DNA of 64,000 bases from Vallitalea guaymasensis (GCF_018141425.1 NZ_CP058561.1:124001-188000); one strand, 5' to 3'; counted from the stretch's first letter, positions 1 to 9,056 are shown. Program-made: numbers and translations. The notes: generated by a model not told the origin, from the sequence alone.

Positions 1-772
1 TCAAAGTAGTAACAATCATAACAGTAGCTACCACAGATGCTCCAGTCCAATCTCCAAGAGTCATAGCTCTCTGATAAACAAGGGTTGATAATACTATATT
101 AGTATTCCCTCCTAAAAGTTGAGGTGTTGTATACGCAGTGAATGCACCAGTAAATACAAGTACACAACCTACTATAAGTCCAGGTACACTAAGTGGGAAA
201 ATAACTTTGAAAAATGCTTTAATCCTATTGGCTCCTAAGCTCTCTGCAGCTTCTAATAAATCGTTTTCAATATTTTCCATAACACCCACTAATGATACAA
301 CCATCAATGGCAGAAACAAGTAAACCGTACCAATTATGATTGCAGATTCTGTATATAAAAGTTTTAATGGCTTATCTATGATATTAAGATTCATCAATAG
401 CTTATTGATAACTCCGTTTGAACCTAAAATAGTCATCCAAGCAAAAGAACGAACAACCGAATTAGTTAGAAGGGGGAAAACTGTACAAGCAATAAATATA
501 CCCCTAACACTTTTCTTGGTTCTTGATATGTAATATGCCACAGGCATTCCTAGAATCATACACACCAATGATGTAATAAGTGCGATTCTAAGTGTTCTAT
601 TAAATATCTTTATATAATACCCATCCTTCAAAAATTCAATATACCTTGCAAAACTATAACCTTCTTCGCCAATAAATGTAGATCCTATTGTATATATTAA
701 TGGAATAAATAGAAATACAATTATTAAAGTTAACCCTGGTATTAATAAAGTATAAAACCACTTCTTCTTCAT
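1..772 (-). CDS. ABC transporter permease, PotB type (3' end outside window)
   Basis: This is an inner-membrane permease subunit of a binding-protein-dependent ABC importer of the spermidine/putrescine (PotB) class. Translating the minus strand from the ATG at 772 gives MKKKWFYTLLIPG followed by hydrophobic helices and the cytoplasmic EAA loop (EAAESLGANRIKAFF), which docks on the ATPase. The frame is open through position 2, so the C-terminus lies outside the window. An AGAAAGGAAG ribosome site precedes the start. It is the first gene of a leftward operon; the ATPase, second permease and binding protein, if present, must lie beyond the edge. The substrate is inferred only from class: polyamines are likely, but related permeases carry iron, thiamine or phosphonates. 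The divergent nucleobase permease next door makes a nitrogenous substrate plausible. Confidence 0.85.
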   Translation of the reverse strand, partial: MKKKWFYTLLIPGLTLIIVFLFIPLIYTIGSTFIGEEGYSFARYIEFLKDGYYIKIFNRTLRIALITSLVCMILGMPVAYYISRTKKSVRGIFIACTVFPLLTNSVVRSFAWMTILGSNGVINKLLMNLNIIDKPLKLLYTESAIIIGTVYLFLPLMVVSLVGVMENIENDLLEAAESLGANRIKAFFKVIFPLSVPGLIVGCVLVFTGAFTAYTTPQLLGGNTNIVLSTLVYQRAMTLGDWTGASVVATVMIVTTL

Positions 773-871
773 GAAATCTTCCTTTCTAGTCTTAATAAAG
801 TAATATACTATAAAAGATATTTTTATTATGCTTAATTATATCGTTATATATTCAGATAGGAATAATAGTAT

Positions 872-969
872 ATTCTAAAATGATATTCGTTTTTTGTACT
901 TCTCCGAACATTTATTCCAAAAACAGGATTAAAGTTCGCTACGACGAAATACAGTATATCATGTAGAAT
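872..969 (-). promoter_or_regulatory. structured leader, riboswitch-like, upstream of the PotB-type permease
   Basis: Read on the minus strand, this stretch folds into one closed domain. An outer stem pairs AUUCUA-C-AUGAUAU with AUAUCAU-UU-UAGAAU. A bulge (ACUGUAU) and a second stem, UUCGU with ACGAA, follow, and an inner hairpin is closed by CGAAC with GUUCG. Downstream, 865-874 is perfectly complementary to 802-811 and overlaps the outer stem, so two alternative folds are possible before the start codon at 772. It does not match the purine, TPP, preQ1, guanidine or SAM consensus as I know them. The role as a ligand-sensing leader is inference. The rest of the 773-1198 intergenic region holds only AT-rich DNA and the promoter of the next gene. 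Confidence 0.4.
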
Positions 970-1086
970 TATGTAAGTCAATTATTAATACTACTAATTT
1001 TACATATCAGCATTATTTTTCAAGTATACTTTTTTCAATTTTCCTCAATTTTTTCTATAAAAATTCAAAATAATAATTTAAAATTG

Positions 1087-1115
1087 TTTAAATTCCATTT
1101 TATTTATTGTATAAT
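1087..1115 (+). promoter_or_regulatory. putative promoter of the nucleobase permease
   Basis: TATAAT at 1110-1115 lies 17 bases after a weak TTTAAA -35 box (1087-1092). The start codon follows about 85 bases later. I see no purine riboswitch between them. Confidence 0.35.
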
Positions 1116-1198
1116 TTTTATAACAAACAAAATTTTATACACAAATAAGGTTCTTGAGGTTATTTATTTATCTTTTTTTAATTTGGGAGGGTATTATT

Positions 1199-2515
1199 AT
1201 GAAAACTAACAAAAAATCAACGCTATTCAGTTTTGATGGTAAACCATCTTTAAAAGATGTTGCACCATTAGGACTACAGCATGTTGTTGCAATGATCGTA
1301 GGCTGCGTTACCCCAGCCCTTATTGTCGCAAGTGTTGCACAACTTAATCCTAGTGATAAAGTTTTATTAGTTCAAGCTTCATTATTTTTTTCTGGAATAG
1401 CTACATTAATTCAAATTTTCCCTATAGGTGGGGTTATCGGCTCAAGACTACCTATAATTATGGGAGTAAGTTTTGCATATGTACCTACATTAACAGCTAT
1501 AGCTGGTGAATTTAATATAGCTACATTATTTGGTTCACAAATAGCAGGTGGTTTAGTTGCAATATTATTCGGTATTTTTCTTAAAAAACTATCCTATCTG
1601 TTTCCGCCTATTGTTACAGGTACAGTTATACTCTCAATAGGTTTATCTCTTTACCCTGTTGCTATCAAATATATAGCTGGTGGTGCTGGTTCACCTGATT
1701 TTGGTTCTCCTCAGAACTGGATAGTTGCAATGATAACTCTTGGTGTTGTAATATATTTTAATCATTTCACTAAAGGAACTTTAAAACTTGCCTCTATTCT
1801 AATAGGTATGATTGTGGGATATGTAATTTCTATATTCCTGGGAATAGTATCTTTTGATGCTGTTCGGGAAGCAAGCCTATTTCAAGCTCCTAGGTTTATG
1901 CATTTTGGTATCAATTTCAATACTACAGCAATCGTATCTATGGTTATTATGTATGTTGTGAACTCTGTTCAAGCTATCGGTGACTTATCTGCTACAACAG
2001 GTGGTGGTATGGACAGACTTCCTACTGATAAAGAACTATCTCACGGAATTATAGGTTTTGGTTTTACTGGAATCATATCTGCTTTCTTTGGATGTATGCC
2101 AACTGCAACCTATAGTCAAAATGTTGGTATAGTCACTATAACCAAAGTTATAAATAAATGGATATTTATTTTTGCATCTTTTATTGTTATTTTAACAGGA
2201 CTTATTCCAAAATTTGCTTCTATACTTACGACAATTCCTCAATGTGTTCTTGGTGGCGCTACTATATCAGTTTTTGCTATAATAACAATGACAGGAATCA
2301 AAATGATAGCTGCTGGCAATCTCAACAAGAGGAATTCTGCAGTTGTTGGACTTTCTGTTGCTTTAGGTATGGGAATCGTACAAGTTCCTAATTCACTTGC
2401 TCTATTTCCATCATGGTTTATTTCAATATTTGGTAAATCCTCTGTTGTTGTAACTACACTAGTTGCTATACTTTTAAACCTTTTACTTCCACAGGATAAC
2501 GCTAAAGATCGTTAA
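1199..2515 (+). CDS. NCS2-family nucleobase (xanthine/uracil) permease
   Basis: The product is a proton-coupled inner-membrane symporter for purines or pyrimidines, 438 aa with many hydrophobic helices. Family marks include the N-terminal QHVVAMIVGCVTPALIVA segment, the SATTGGGMDRLPTDKELSHG region that corresponds to the substrate-binding part of UraA/PbuX proteins, and the NVGIVTITKV stretch near TM10. The start is the ATG at 1199 behind GGGAGGG; an in-frame TTG at 1154 has no ribosome site and would add an unrelated 15 residues. The sequence looks closer to xanthine/urate-type members than to classical uracil permeases, but specificity is not decided. It is transcribed alone and ends in a bidirectional hairpin. 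Confidence 0.9.
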   Translation: MKTNKKSTLFSFDGKPSLKDVAPLGLQHVVAMIVGCVTPALIVASVAQLNPSDKVLLVQASLFFSGIATLIQIFPIGGVIGSRLPIIMGVSFAYVPTLTAIAGEFNIATLFGSQIAGGLVAILFGIFLKKLSYLFPPIVTGTVILSIGLSLYPVAIKYIAGGAGSPDFGSPQNWIVAMITLGVVIYFNHFTKGTLKLASILIGMIVGYVISIFLGIVSFDAVREASLFQAPRFMHFGINFNTTAIVSMVIMYVVNSVQAIGDLSATTGGGMDRLPTDKELSHGIIGFGFTGIISAFFGCMPTATYSQNVGIVTITKVINKWIFIFASFIVILTGLIPKFASILTTIPQCVLGGATISVFAIITMTGIKMIAAGNLNKRNSAVVGLSVALGMGIVQVPNSLALFPSWFISIFGKSSVVVTTLVAILLNLLLPQDNAKDR

Positions 2516-2531
2516 CTTAAGATTTAAAAAA

Positions 2532-2567
2532 GCTGTTGTACCAGTAAGATTTTACTGATACAACAGC
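2532..2567. terminator. bidirectional terminator
   Basis: A long stem (GCTGTTGTACCAGTAA paired with TTACTGATACAACAGC) is flanked by A-runs on the left and CTTTTT on the right. It separates the convergent permease and HD-GYP genes. Confidence 0.85.
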
Positions 2568-2592
2568 CTTTTTAAAATGCAAAACCATAAAA

Positions 2593-3705
2593 TTAATTAC
2601 ACTTTTCTAAATTACCAATTGATAAATCACTTATGGAAGTGATAGTTACATTTCTTAACTCTTTTTGATCTTTAAGATTATAATAGAAAGAGTCTACTTC
2701 ATTGTTGTTATCATCTAAAACTATTTTGATTTTAGGTCTACAACATGCTTCTTCATAATTTTCTACTACGATACCTTTGTATCTATTACTAAGCTCCACA
2801 CAAGTCCCAACTGGAAAAGGTGCTACTTTCTTAACAAAATTCTGAATCAGATTAACATCAAACATAATACCTCCATTAGCCATTATATACTCTATAGCTT
2901 CAGAAGGCAGTAAAGCTTTCCTATATGGTCTAGTTGACGTTAAAGCATCATATACATCAGCTATACCAATAATCCTACCAAATAATGAAATATCGTCTTT
3001 TGCTCTATTAGAAGGATATCCAGTTCCATCATATTTTTCATGATGTTGTAAAACACCAATATATGAAGAAAGAGGTATCTCAAATGTCTCTTTCAAATAA
3101 TTATATCCATATTCCGAATGTTTTTGTATATGCTTATATTCTTCTTTAGTCAATTTTCCATTTTTATTAAGAATTTTACTGTCAACAAACATTTTTCCAA
3201 TATCATGTAATATAGCCCCAAGTCCAAGATTATATAGTTTTTCTTTGTTCAGTCCAATAGAAGTCCCGAGCACTATGGATAACACAGCAACATTAACGCA
3301 GTGATAAAATGTATAGTCATCAAACATCTTCAGGTCGATAAGATTAACTATTGTGTCTTGGTTCTCAAGTATCTGATCCACTATATCAGTAACTAGAGAC
3401 TTTGTCTCATTTATGTTATTCATTTTTTTACTGGATTTTTTGTCATTTTCAGCCTCTATAAATACATTCTTTATGGTGTTGACTGTATTCCTTCTTAATT
3501 CATCACTAATTATATCTTTGACTTCTATATCAGAAGAAATATAATCTTCAACATAGATTCCTTGATACCCCATTTTATATATTTTATCGATATATGACTT
3601 CTGAACAACACTGCCTTTGCTTAGTAATAATTGATTATTTCTATCAAATAAACTCTTACCTACATACATACCTTCCATTAAACCATTAACAGGTACAAAT
3701 CTCAT
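2593..3705 (-). CDS. HD-GYP domain protein, predicted cyclic-di-GMP phosphodiesterase
   Basis: A 370-aa soluble protein. The N-terminal ~60 residues (GLMEGMYVGKSLFD onward) resemble the small beta-rich domain often placed before HD-GYP modules. The central part carries the metal-binding HD motif (AILHDIGK) and the diagnostic HHEKYDGTGYP followed by IADVYDALTSTRPYR, so the catalytic signature is complete. Members hydrolyse cyclic di-GMP to pGpG or GMP. No receiver or sensor domain is fused. An AGGGGTGAC ribosome site precedes the ATG at 3705. It stands alone and converges on the nucleobase permease. The enzymatic call is strong; the regulated process (motility, biofilm or sporulation) cannot be read from the context. 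Confidence 0.9.
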   Translation of the reverse strand: MRFVPVNGLMEGMYVGKSLFDRNNQLLLSKGSVVQKSYIDKIYKMGYQGIYVEDYISSDIEVKDIISDELRRNTVNTIKNVFIEAENDKKSSKKMNNINETKSLVTDIVDQILENQDTIVNLIDLKMFDDYTFYHCVNVAVLSIVLGTSIGLNKEKLYNLGLGAILHDIGKMFVDSKILNKNGKLTKEEYKHIQKHSEYGYNYLKETFEIPLSSYIGVLQHHEKYDGTGYPSNRAKDDISLFGRIIGIADVYDALTSTRPYRKALLPSEAIEYIMANGGIMFDVNLIQNFVKKVAPFPVGTCVELSNRYKGIVVENYEEACCRPKIKIVLDDNNNEVDSFYYNLKDQKELRNVTITSISDLSIGNLEKCN

Positions 3706-4077
3706 TTATTATGTCACCCCTACTTTGAAGTATACACCCTTAGCTTATAAATTGTATCAACTTTAGTTTATTTATATCTATTTATATCCATAATATCTAT
3801 TATTGCATAAACTCAAATAATTTGAATAGTTAAAATGGACTATATAGATTATAACACAATATTGTTTTATCCAATAGTCAATTTAGTAATTTTTTAATTA
3901 TATATGGTAATAAATTTTTTTACGACTAGCATTTTTATTTAATAATTCAATAACTTAAGAATTGTTTAAAAGGAATGATTTTATAATATTCTTACCTTAT
4001 ATTCAACCACTTCATATATTCCTTTTATCTATTAATAATAGTTATTATATGACTTATAAATTATATATATATTTCAC

Positions 4078-4107
4078 TTGCGCAAATGATTTAAAATAAT
4101 ATATAAT
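4078..4107 (+). promoter_or_regulatory. putative promoter of the cation efflux gene
   Basis: TTGCGC (4078-4083) and TATAAT (4102-4107) are 18 bases apart, about 60 bases before the start codon. The remainder of the 3706-4166 intergenic stretch is AT-rich and I see no gene, RNA or clear operator in it. Confidence 0.5.
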
Positions 4108-4169
4108 GGTAATCTAAGGAAACAAACTGCTATATAAATATAATAATTATAAAAAATGGGGTAATATTG

Positions 4170-5048
4170 GTGAATGATATAAATAAATATAAAAAAATAA
4201 AAAATGTTGCTTTATCTGGTATTCTAGGTAATATATTTCTATTGGTAATCAAACTCATAATTGGCTTTATATCTAAGAGTCAAGCTATGATTGCAGACGG
4301 ACTTAACAGCGCAGGAGATGTTTTTGCTTCTACCATAACATTTGTAGGTAATAAAATCTCTTCTACACCTGGAGATGATGAACACCCATATGGTCATGGA
4401 AAAGCTGAATATATTTTTTCAATGATAATTAGTTTTTCATTGTTCTTTGTTTCATTTTCAATCTTCAAGATGTCCATTGATTCTTTAATCAACAAACAAG
4501 AATTTGAATATTCACCTTGGCTCATATATATAGCTCTAGCTTCTATAGTAATTAAATTAGTTCTATTCATCTACTCAATCAACATCGGTAGAAAATATAA
4601 CAGTCTATTGGCTATAGCTAATGCCCAAGATCATAGAAATGATATTTTCTTATCATCTCTGACCTTACTTAGTGTTATTCTTGGTCATTACAATATTTAT
4701 TTTGTTGATGGAGTTGTAGGTATATTGATTTCCTTATGGATAGCATATACGGGAGTATCTATTTTCAATCAATCATATTCCGTTTTGATGGATACTAACA
4801 TTGATTCAAAAGTAAAACAAGAAATGGAAAAACAGATAATGTCAATAGAAGGACTTGACCATGTAGATAATATCAATTCCAAACCAATAGGTCTTAATTT
4901 TATACTGATTGTAAAAATATCTGTTGATGCTAATATGACAGTATACGAAGGACACTCCATATCAGCACAGATAAAAAAATCACTTATGGAATTTGATCAT
5001 ATAGAAGATGTTGTTGTACACGTGAATCCTGCTCAATATCACAGATAA
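4170..5048 (+). CDS. cation diffusion facilitator (CDF) family transporter
   Basis: A 292-aa metal/proton antiporter of the cytoplasmic membrane. The protein has the usual six helices and a C-terminal cytoplasmic domain. TM2 carries DGLNSAGD and TM5 carries HRNDIFLSS, positions where the family holds its metal-binding Asp and His residues, and the loop HPYGHGKAE is the family signature. The C-terminal ~80 residues (MEKQIMSIEGLDHV onward) form the metallochaperone-like ZT dimer domain. I prefer the GTG at 4170, seven bases after GGGGT, over the in-frame TTG at 4167. The metal is not decided: Zn, Mn and Fe exporters all share these marks, and no metal-responsive operator was seen upstream. Confidence 0.9.
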   Translation: MNDINKYKKIKNVALSGILGNIFLLVIKLIIGFISKSQAMIADGLNSAGDVFASTITFVGNKISSTPGDDEHPYGHGKAEYIFSMIISFSLFFVSFSIFKMSIDSLINKQEFEYSPWLIYIALASIVIKLVLFIYSINIGRKYNSLLAIANAQDHRNDIFLSSLTLLSVILGHYNIYFVDGVVGILISLWIAYTGVSIFNQSYSVLMDTNIDSKVKQEMEKQIMSIEGLDHVDNINSKPIGLNFILIVKISVDANMTVYEGHSISAQIKKSLMEFDHIEDVVVHVNPAQYHR

Positions 5049-5054
5049 AATCTC

Positions 5055-6083
5055 CTATATGACGCATCCTTTTTTTATCATAATATTAACATTTGAATTA
5101 ATATCATAGTTACATCTATTGTCTGTTTGAATAACAAAATCATGAAAGCCCGTTTTTATATTATACATATAAACGCTTCCTTTGTTGAATTTATTAGTGA
5201 TAACACCACTTATAGTATTATTTTCTGTATCTGTAATGGTTATATCTTCAGGTCTAACCAGAATGGTTTTAGTTTTATTTAGTGATTTTTCCTCTAAATC
5301 ATTTTTAACTTTTCTTGGTAGATAATTTTTAATTGTATCATATGAAATTAAATTGGATTTACCAACAAACCCTGCAACAAAAACATCTTTTGGTCTATCA
5401 TATATTTCACTAGGCTCACCTATTTGAAGTAATCTACCCTTATTCATTATAGCAATCCTATCCGAGATTCTCATTGCTTCTTCTTGGTCATGGGTTACAT
5501 GAACCATAGTGAGTTTAGTAAGTTTCTGAATCCGTTTTAATTCATCTTGCATTTTTTCTCTTAACTTTGCATCTAAGTTTGAAAATGGTTCATCCAGTAA
5601 TAATATATCAGGTTTCATAATCAATCCTCTAGCCACAGCAGCTCTTTGCTGTTCTCCCCCACTTAATTCATGAGGATACTTCTTTTCTTTTCCACTCAGA
5701 CCCACTAATTCAAGTTTTTCTAATACCTCTTTTTTTATAATAGATTTCTTTACTTTCCTTATTTGTAAAGGATAAGCCACATTTTTATAGATATTCATAT
5801 GTGGCCAAAGTGCATAATTCTGAAAAACTAAACCTATATTTCTTTTTTCAGGTGGTATAAATGTTCTTTCAGAGGCAGAAAATATAGTTCTACCATTGAG
5901 ACTGATATCCCCGCTATCAGGTTTTTCTAGTCCAGCGATAGAATACAGTAATGTACTCTTTCCGCAACCACTAGAACCTAGAATACTTAATAATTCTCCT
6001 GTATGAATATCTAGACTTACCTCTTTTAGAGCATTGATCTCACCATATTTTTTACTGATATCATTAAGTTTTGCAGTTATCAT
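5055..6083 (-). CDS. ABC transporter ATPase, FbpC/PotA type (probably ferric iron)
   Basis: This is the cytoplasmic ATPase of an importer. A 342-aa protein with Walker A GSSGCGKST, Q-loop QNYALWPH, signature LSGGEQQRAA, Walker B ILLLDEP and the switch His in VTHDQEEA, followed by a TOBE-like C-terminal domain (about residues 240-342) typical of the Fbp/Pot/Mal subfamily. Its ATG overlaps the permease stop as ATGA, and AGGAG lies nine bases upstream, so it is translationally coupled. It is the last gene of the binding protein-permease-ATPase operon. An iron role is inferred from the Fur box in front of the operon; 2-aminoethylphosphonate or thiamine importers of the same class remain possible. 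Confidence 0.85.
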   Translation of the reverse strand: MITAKLNDISKKYGEINALKEVSLDIHTGELLSILGSSGCGKSTLLYSIAGLEKPDSGDISLNGRTIFSASERTFIPPEKRNIGLVFQNYALWPHMNIYKNVAYPLQIRKVKKSIIKKEVLEKLELVGLSGKEKKYPHELSGGEQQRAAVARGLIMKPDILLLDEPFSNLDAKLREKMQDELKRIQKLTKLTMVHVTHDQEEAMRISDRIAIMNKGRLLQIGEPSEIYDRPKDVFVAGFVGKSNLISYDTIKNYLPRKVKNDLEEKSLNKTKTILVRPEDITITDTENNTISGVITNKFNKGSVYMYNIKTGFHDFVIQTDNRCNYDINSNVNIMIKKGCVI

Positions 6084-7777
6084 TTACTTCGTCTCCTAAC
6101 CTTTTTAATTATTAGATTTCCAATTAAACTCATGATTATGATTACTACTGCTAGAGTAGATGTCATCTCAAGTCCGTAAGAATTGGATTGTAATGTAAAC
6201 AGCATGACACCCAAAGTTTCAGTTCCACTACTATATAATAATAGAGAGATTGGAATTTCTCTTAATGCTATCAAAAAACATAATATCCAAGCTGAAGTCA
6301 TTCCGGGTGCTATCAATGGTATTATTATATTTTTTAATGTACTAAGTATACTTGCCCCAGACATTCTAGAGGCTTTTATCAAGCTCTTATCTATGTTTTC
6401 AATTATACCGCTCATATTTTTAACTGCAATTGGTATGAATAATGCAATATATGTAATAATTATAATCCATTTTGTTCCATATAATTTTAATGGCTTATTT
6501 ATAAAGCTTAACGTAGCTGCTACTGCTAATACGATATTTGGGAAAGCTATGGGCCATGTAACAATAATCATGAATGAACTGGTCAATTTGTTTTTATTGA
6601 TATAGAACAAATATAATACAAGGCATCCAATTATAACCGCAGCTGTTGCACCTACTATCCCATATACCATACTATTTATGAATGATTTATTAGTATAGGG
6701 ATTAGTAAACAAAGTAACATAATTGTTGATAGTCAAATTCTTCAATTGTATTTTCAAGCCCCATCGTTTGAGAAAAGATGTTATAACAATACTTGCCAAA
6801 GGTATGCCTGTTACACAAATACAAAATGCTATTGCAAAGAAATTAACTATTCTACTACGCTTTCCTAATTTTATCAGCTTAGGATTCCTGAATTTCTTAT
6901 TGGTACTGCTTGCATATTTCCTTTTACTTATAATCTTTGAGTTAATGATGTATATACAAGCTGATATTATTATTAGTATTACAGATAATACTGTAGCATT
7001 TACTAACTCTAGATGAGATAGGTAACTGAATATTTTAGTAGTGACTACATCTTTTCCTATAGGTAAACATAGAGCAGCCGGAACTCCAAAGTTAGCCATT
7101 GAACGACTGAATATTAAAATTCCTATAGATAAGATGCTAGGGATTATCATAGGAAATGTTATAGTTCTCATTATCCTTCTTCTATCTGCCCCACAGACAA
7201 AAGCTGCATCTTCATAATCCATTGAATACGCTTCTAAAGCATTAGAAATAGACATAAAAGCCAAAGGATACAAATGGATTGATAAAACAAAGATAACAGA
7301 TATAATTGAATATGGGAAAAAATTATAATCATAGTCGAATAAAAATTTCAGCAATCTGCTCAAGTAACCATTCTTAGAAAAAATCTCTATCCATGAAATA
7401 CTGAGAATATATGAAGGAATCATAAAACCTATTAGAGCAAATAACTTAACGAATTTCTTGTGCCGAAAATCAGTTCTTACAACTAACCAAGCTAAGCTTC
7501 CACCAAATAGTATAGAAAAAAAAGTAACGCCAATACCTATGATCAATGTATTGAATAAACTTATATATGTTGATTTATCTTTAAACAAAGAAATAAAAAC
7601 ACTTATGTCAAAACTCTTTATCAATAGATTCAGCAATGGATATATTATGATAATAAATATTATTATACATAACATTACATACATCACAGTTTCTTTTAAA
7701 AACTGTGATGTATTCTTCATACCATTAGTTGCCCATGATTTCTTTGACTCCATCTCTAAGTGTACTTTCGTTTTCAT
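6080..7777 (-). CDS. ABC transporter permease, fused two-domain FbpB type
   Basis: A ~565-aa membrane protein carrying two consecutive permease domains, as in FbpB/ThiP, so one chain makes the whole channel. Each half has its EAA loop: EDAAFVCGADRRRIMRT near the middle and IKASRMSGASILSTLKN near the end. The start is not obvious. The ATG at 7777 has a strong TGGAGG site seven bases upstream, but this puts 53 bases of overlap with the end of the binding-protein gene; an ATG at 7720, just past that gene's stop, has no good ribosome site. I chose 7777. The gene also overlaps the ATPase gene downstream by four bases. Confidence 0.85.
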   Translation of the reverse strand: MKTKVHLEMESKKSWATNGMKNTSQFLKETVMYVMLCIIIFIIIIYPLLNLLIKSFDISVFISLFKDKSTYISLFNTLIIGIGVTFFSILFGGSLAWLVVRTDFRHKKFVKLFALIGFMIPSYILSISWIEIFSKNGYLSRLLKFLFDYDYNFFPYSIISVIFVLSIHLYPLAFMSISNALEAYSMDYEDAAFVCGADRRRIMRTITFPMIIPSILSIGILIFSRSMANFGVPAALCLPIGKDVVTTKIFSYLSHLELVNATVLSVILIIISACIYIINSKIISKRKYASSTNKKFRNPKLIKLGKRSRIVNFFAIAFCICVTGIPLASIVITSFLKRWGLKIQLKNLTINNYVTLFTNPYTNKSFINSMVYGIVGATAAVIIGCLVLYLFYINKNKLTSSFMIIVTWPIAFPNIVLAVAATLSFINKPLKLYGTKWIIIITYIALFIPIAVKNMSGIIENIDKSLIKASRMSGASILSTLKNIIIPLIAPGMTSAWILCFLIALREIPISLLLYSSGTETLGVMLFTLQSNSYGLEMTSTLAVVIIIMSLIGNLIIKKVRRRSK

Positions 7778-8879
7778 AAGCGAACCTCCAGTCAATCTCC
7801 TTAGTTACTAACTCAGCAGGAATTCCTTGTGGTAATGAAACATCTTCTCTTACACTTACAAATCCCATTCCTACAGTAATGTTTTGAACTTTTTTAGATA
7901 CTAGGAAATCAACAAATTTTTCAGCTATTTCTTGATTCTTACTTGGTCTTGATTCATCCTTAATAATTGCTACTGGTCTTTGAATTCTTAAAGCTCCTTC
8001 AGATGGCCAGCTGATCTCTATTGGAGTCTTATACTCCTCTTTCTTTGCTTTTTTCTTCAATCTTAGAACAGAATCATGTGGAGCTATTCCTGTATCAAAT
8101 TCCCCTTCTTGAATCTTAGAAGGAACTTGACCATTAGATTTTGCAAAGAATAGTTTATTATCCTTCAACGCTTTTATGTAATCCCAATTATTGCCGCTCA
8201 TTTGATACAGACCTGAAGTAATTGCTAGTGCAGTTGAAGAATAATTGGCATTAGCCATTACAACGCTACCAGCATATTCTTCCTTCTTAAGGTCTTCAAA
8301 GGATTTTGGTATTTTATCGCCTTTTAAATTATCTTTGTTATAGGCTATAACAGCATATCTTTCATTAACTATTGTGTAGTAATTATCCCCTACTTTGTAT
8401 TCTTCTTTTAAATTATCATACTCCTTAGGACTATATTGTGCTAAATTACCTTCGTCTTGAAGAGCATAGTATAACAGTGGATCAGAACCCCATACAACAT
8501 CTGCTTGAATTTGCCCAGCCTGTTTCTCAGTCCATACTTTCTGTCTAAGAGGACCACAACCTAATATTACTAAATCCAAAACGTCACCATTTACAGTCTC
8601 GAATTCACTTTCTATCTTGTTTAACATTTGTTCTGGACCAGATAAATATACAGTTATCTTACCTTCTTTGCCATGATATTTACCTTTATCCTCTTCATTC
8701 TCATTATTACTGTCCTCTGTTTCTTTACTTTCATCTTTTGCCTTAGTTCCATCTTCCTGTGCATTTCCTGCTTCTGGATTTTGTGAGACAACATTTTCTT
8801 CATTGTCTTTTGAACACCCTACAAGCATTAATGATATTATCAAAATGCAACTCATAATAATAGTAATTTTATTTTTCAC
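7725..8879 (-). CDS. extracellular solute-binding lipoprotein of an Fbp-type importer
   Basis: A 384-aa lipoprotein: a hydrophobic signal ending in LMLVGCSKD gives a lipobox with Cys as the anchor, then a ~50-residue acidic, Ser/Asn-rich linker, then a type II periplasmic-binding fold (ITVYLSGPEQMLNK to the end). The core resembles FbpA/PhnS-like ferric or phosphonate binders (ADVVWGSDPLLYYAL, ERYAVIAYNKDNL). It would capture substrate outside the membrane and feed the fused permease. The start is the GTG at 8879 behind AGGAGGG; the longer reading from 8921 runs through that ribosome site. A consensus promoter and a Fur-type box sit directly upstream, which is the main support for iron. Confidence 0.87.
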   Translation of the reverse strand: MKNKITIIMSCILIISLMLVGCSKDNEENVVSQNPEAGNAQEDGTKAKDESKETEDSNNENEEDKGKYHGKEGKITVYLSGPEQMLNKIESEFETVNGDVLDLVILGCGPLRQKVWTEKQAGQIQADVVWGSDPLLYYALQDEGNLAQYSPKEYDNLKEEYKVGDNYYTIVNERYAVIAYNKDNLKGDKIPKSFEDLKKEEYAGSVVMANANYSSTALAITSGLYQMSGNNWDYIKALKDNKLFFAKSNGQVPSKIQEGEFDTGIAPHDSVLRLKKKAKKEEYKTPIEISWPSEGALRIQRPVAIIKDESRPSKNQEIAEKFVDFLVSKKVQNITVGMGFVSVREDVSLPQGIPAELVTKEIDWRFAYENESTLRDGVKEIMGN

Positions 8880-8905
8880 CTTAATTACCCTCCTAAATTT
8901 TAATC

Positions 8906-8920
8906 TGATAATGACTATCA
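8906..8920. promoter_or_regulatory. Fur box of the Fbp-type importer operon
   Basis: TGATAATGACTATCA matches the Firmicutes 7-1-7 Fur consensus TGATAAT-N-ATTATCA at 14 of 15 positions. It starts about five bases after the predicted transcription start, so bound repressor would block early elongation or open-complex formation. The same layout occurs at feoA. Confidence 0.75.
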
Positions 8921-8931
8921 ATTTCGATTAA

Positions 8932-8960
8932 AGTATAGTACAACTACATATATATGTCAA
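8932..8960 (-). promoter_or_regulatory. promoter of the Fbp-type importer operon
   Basis: On the minus strand TTGACA (8955-8960) and TATACT (8932-8937) are separated by 17 bases. This is a near-consensus housekeeping promoter. Confidence 0.8.
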
Positions 8961-9032
8961 GACAAACTTGGAATTTATTTCTATATTTAAGAGGGATTTG
9001 TCATTAATAAGATTTTCTATCACATAGAAAAA

Positions 9033-9048
9033 GCACTCTTACGAGTGC
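9033..9048 (-). terminator. terminator of clpB
   Basis: GCACTC-GUAA-GAGUGC followed by UUUUUC on the minus strand, just past the clpB stop codon. Confidence 0.85.
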
Positions 9049-9056
9049 CAATTCTA

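Noticed and set aside
138..533. Two plus-strand frames at the left edge
   Set aside because: The minus strand carries the PotB-type permease over the same bases.
1116..1198. Purine riboswitch in front of the nucleobase permease
   Set aside because: Neither the conserved junction bases nor two facing loops occur in the leader.
6183..6605. 140-codon plus-strand frame
   Set aside because: It is antisense to the fused permease; hydrophobic codons read backwards give long open frames.
9033..9048. CIRCE-like GCACTC/GAGTGC near clpB
   Set aside because: The spacer is four bases instead of nine and it lies after the gene followed by a T-run, so it is a terminator.
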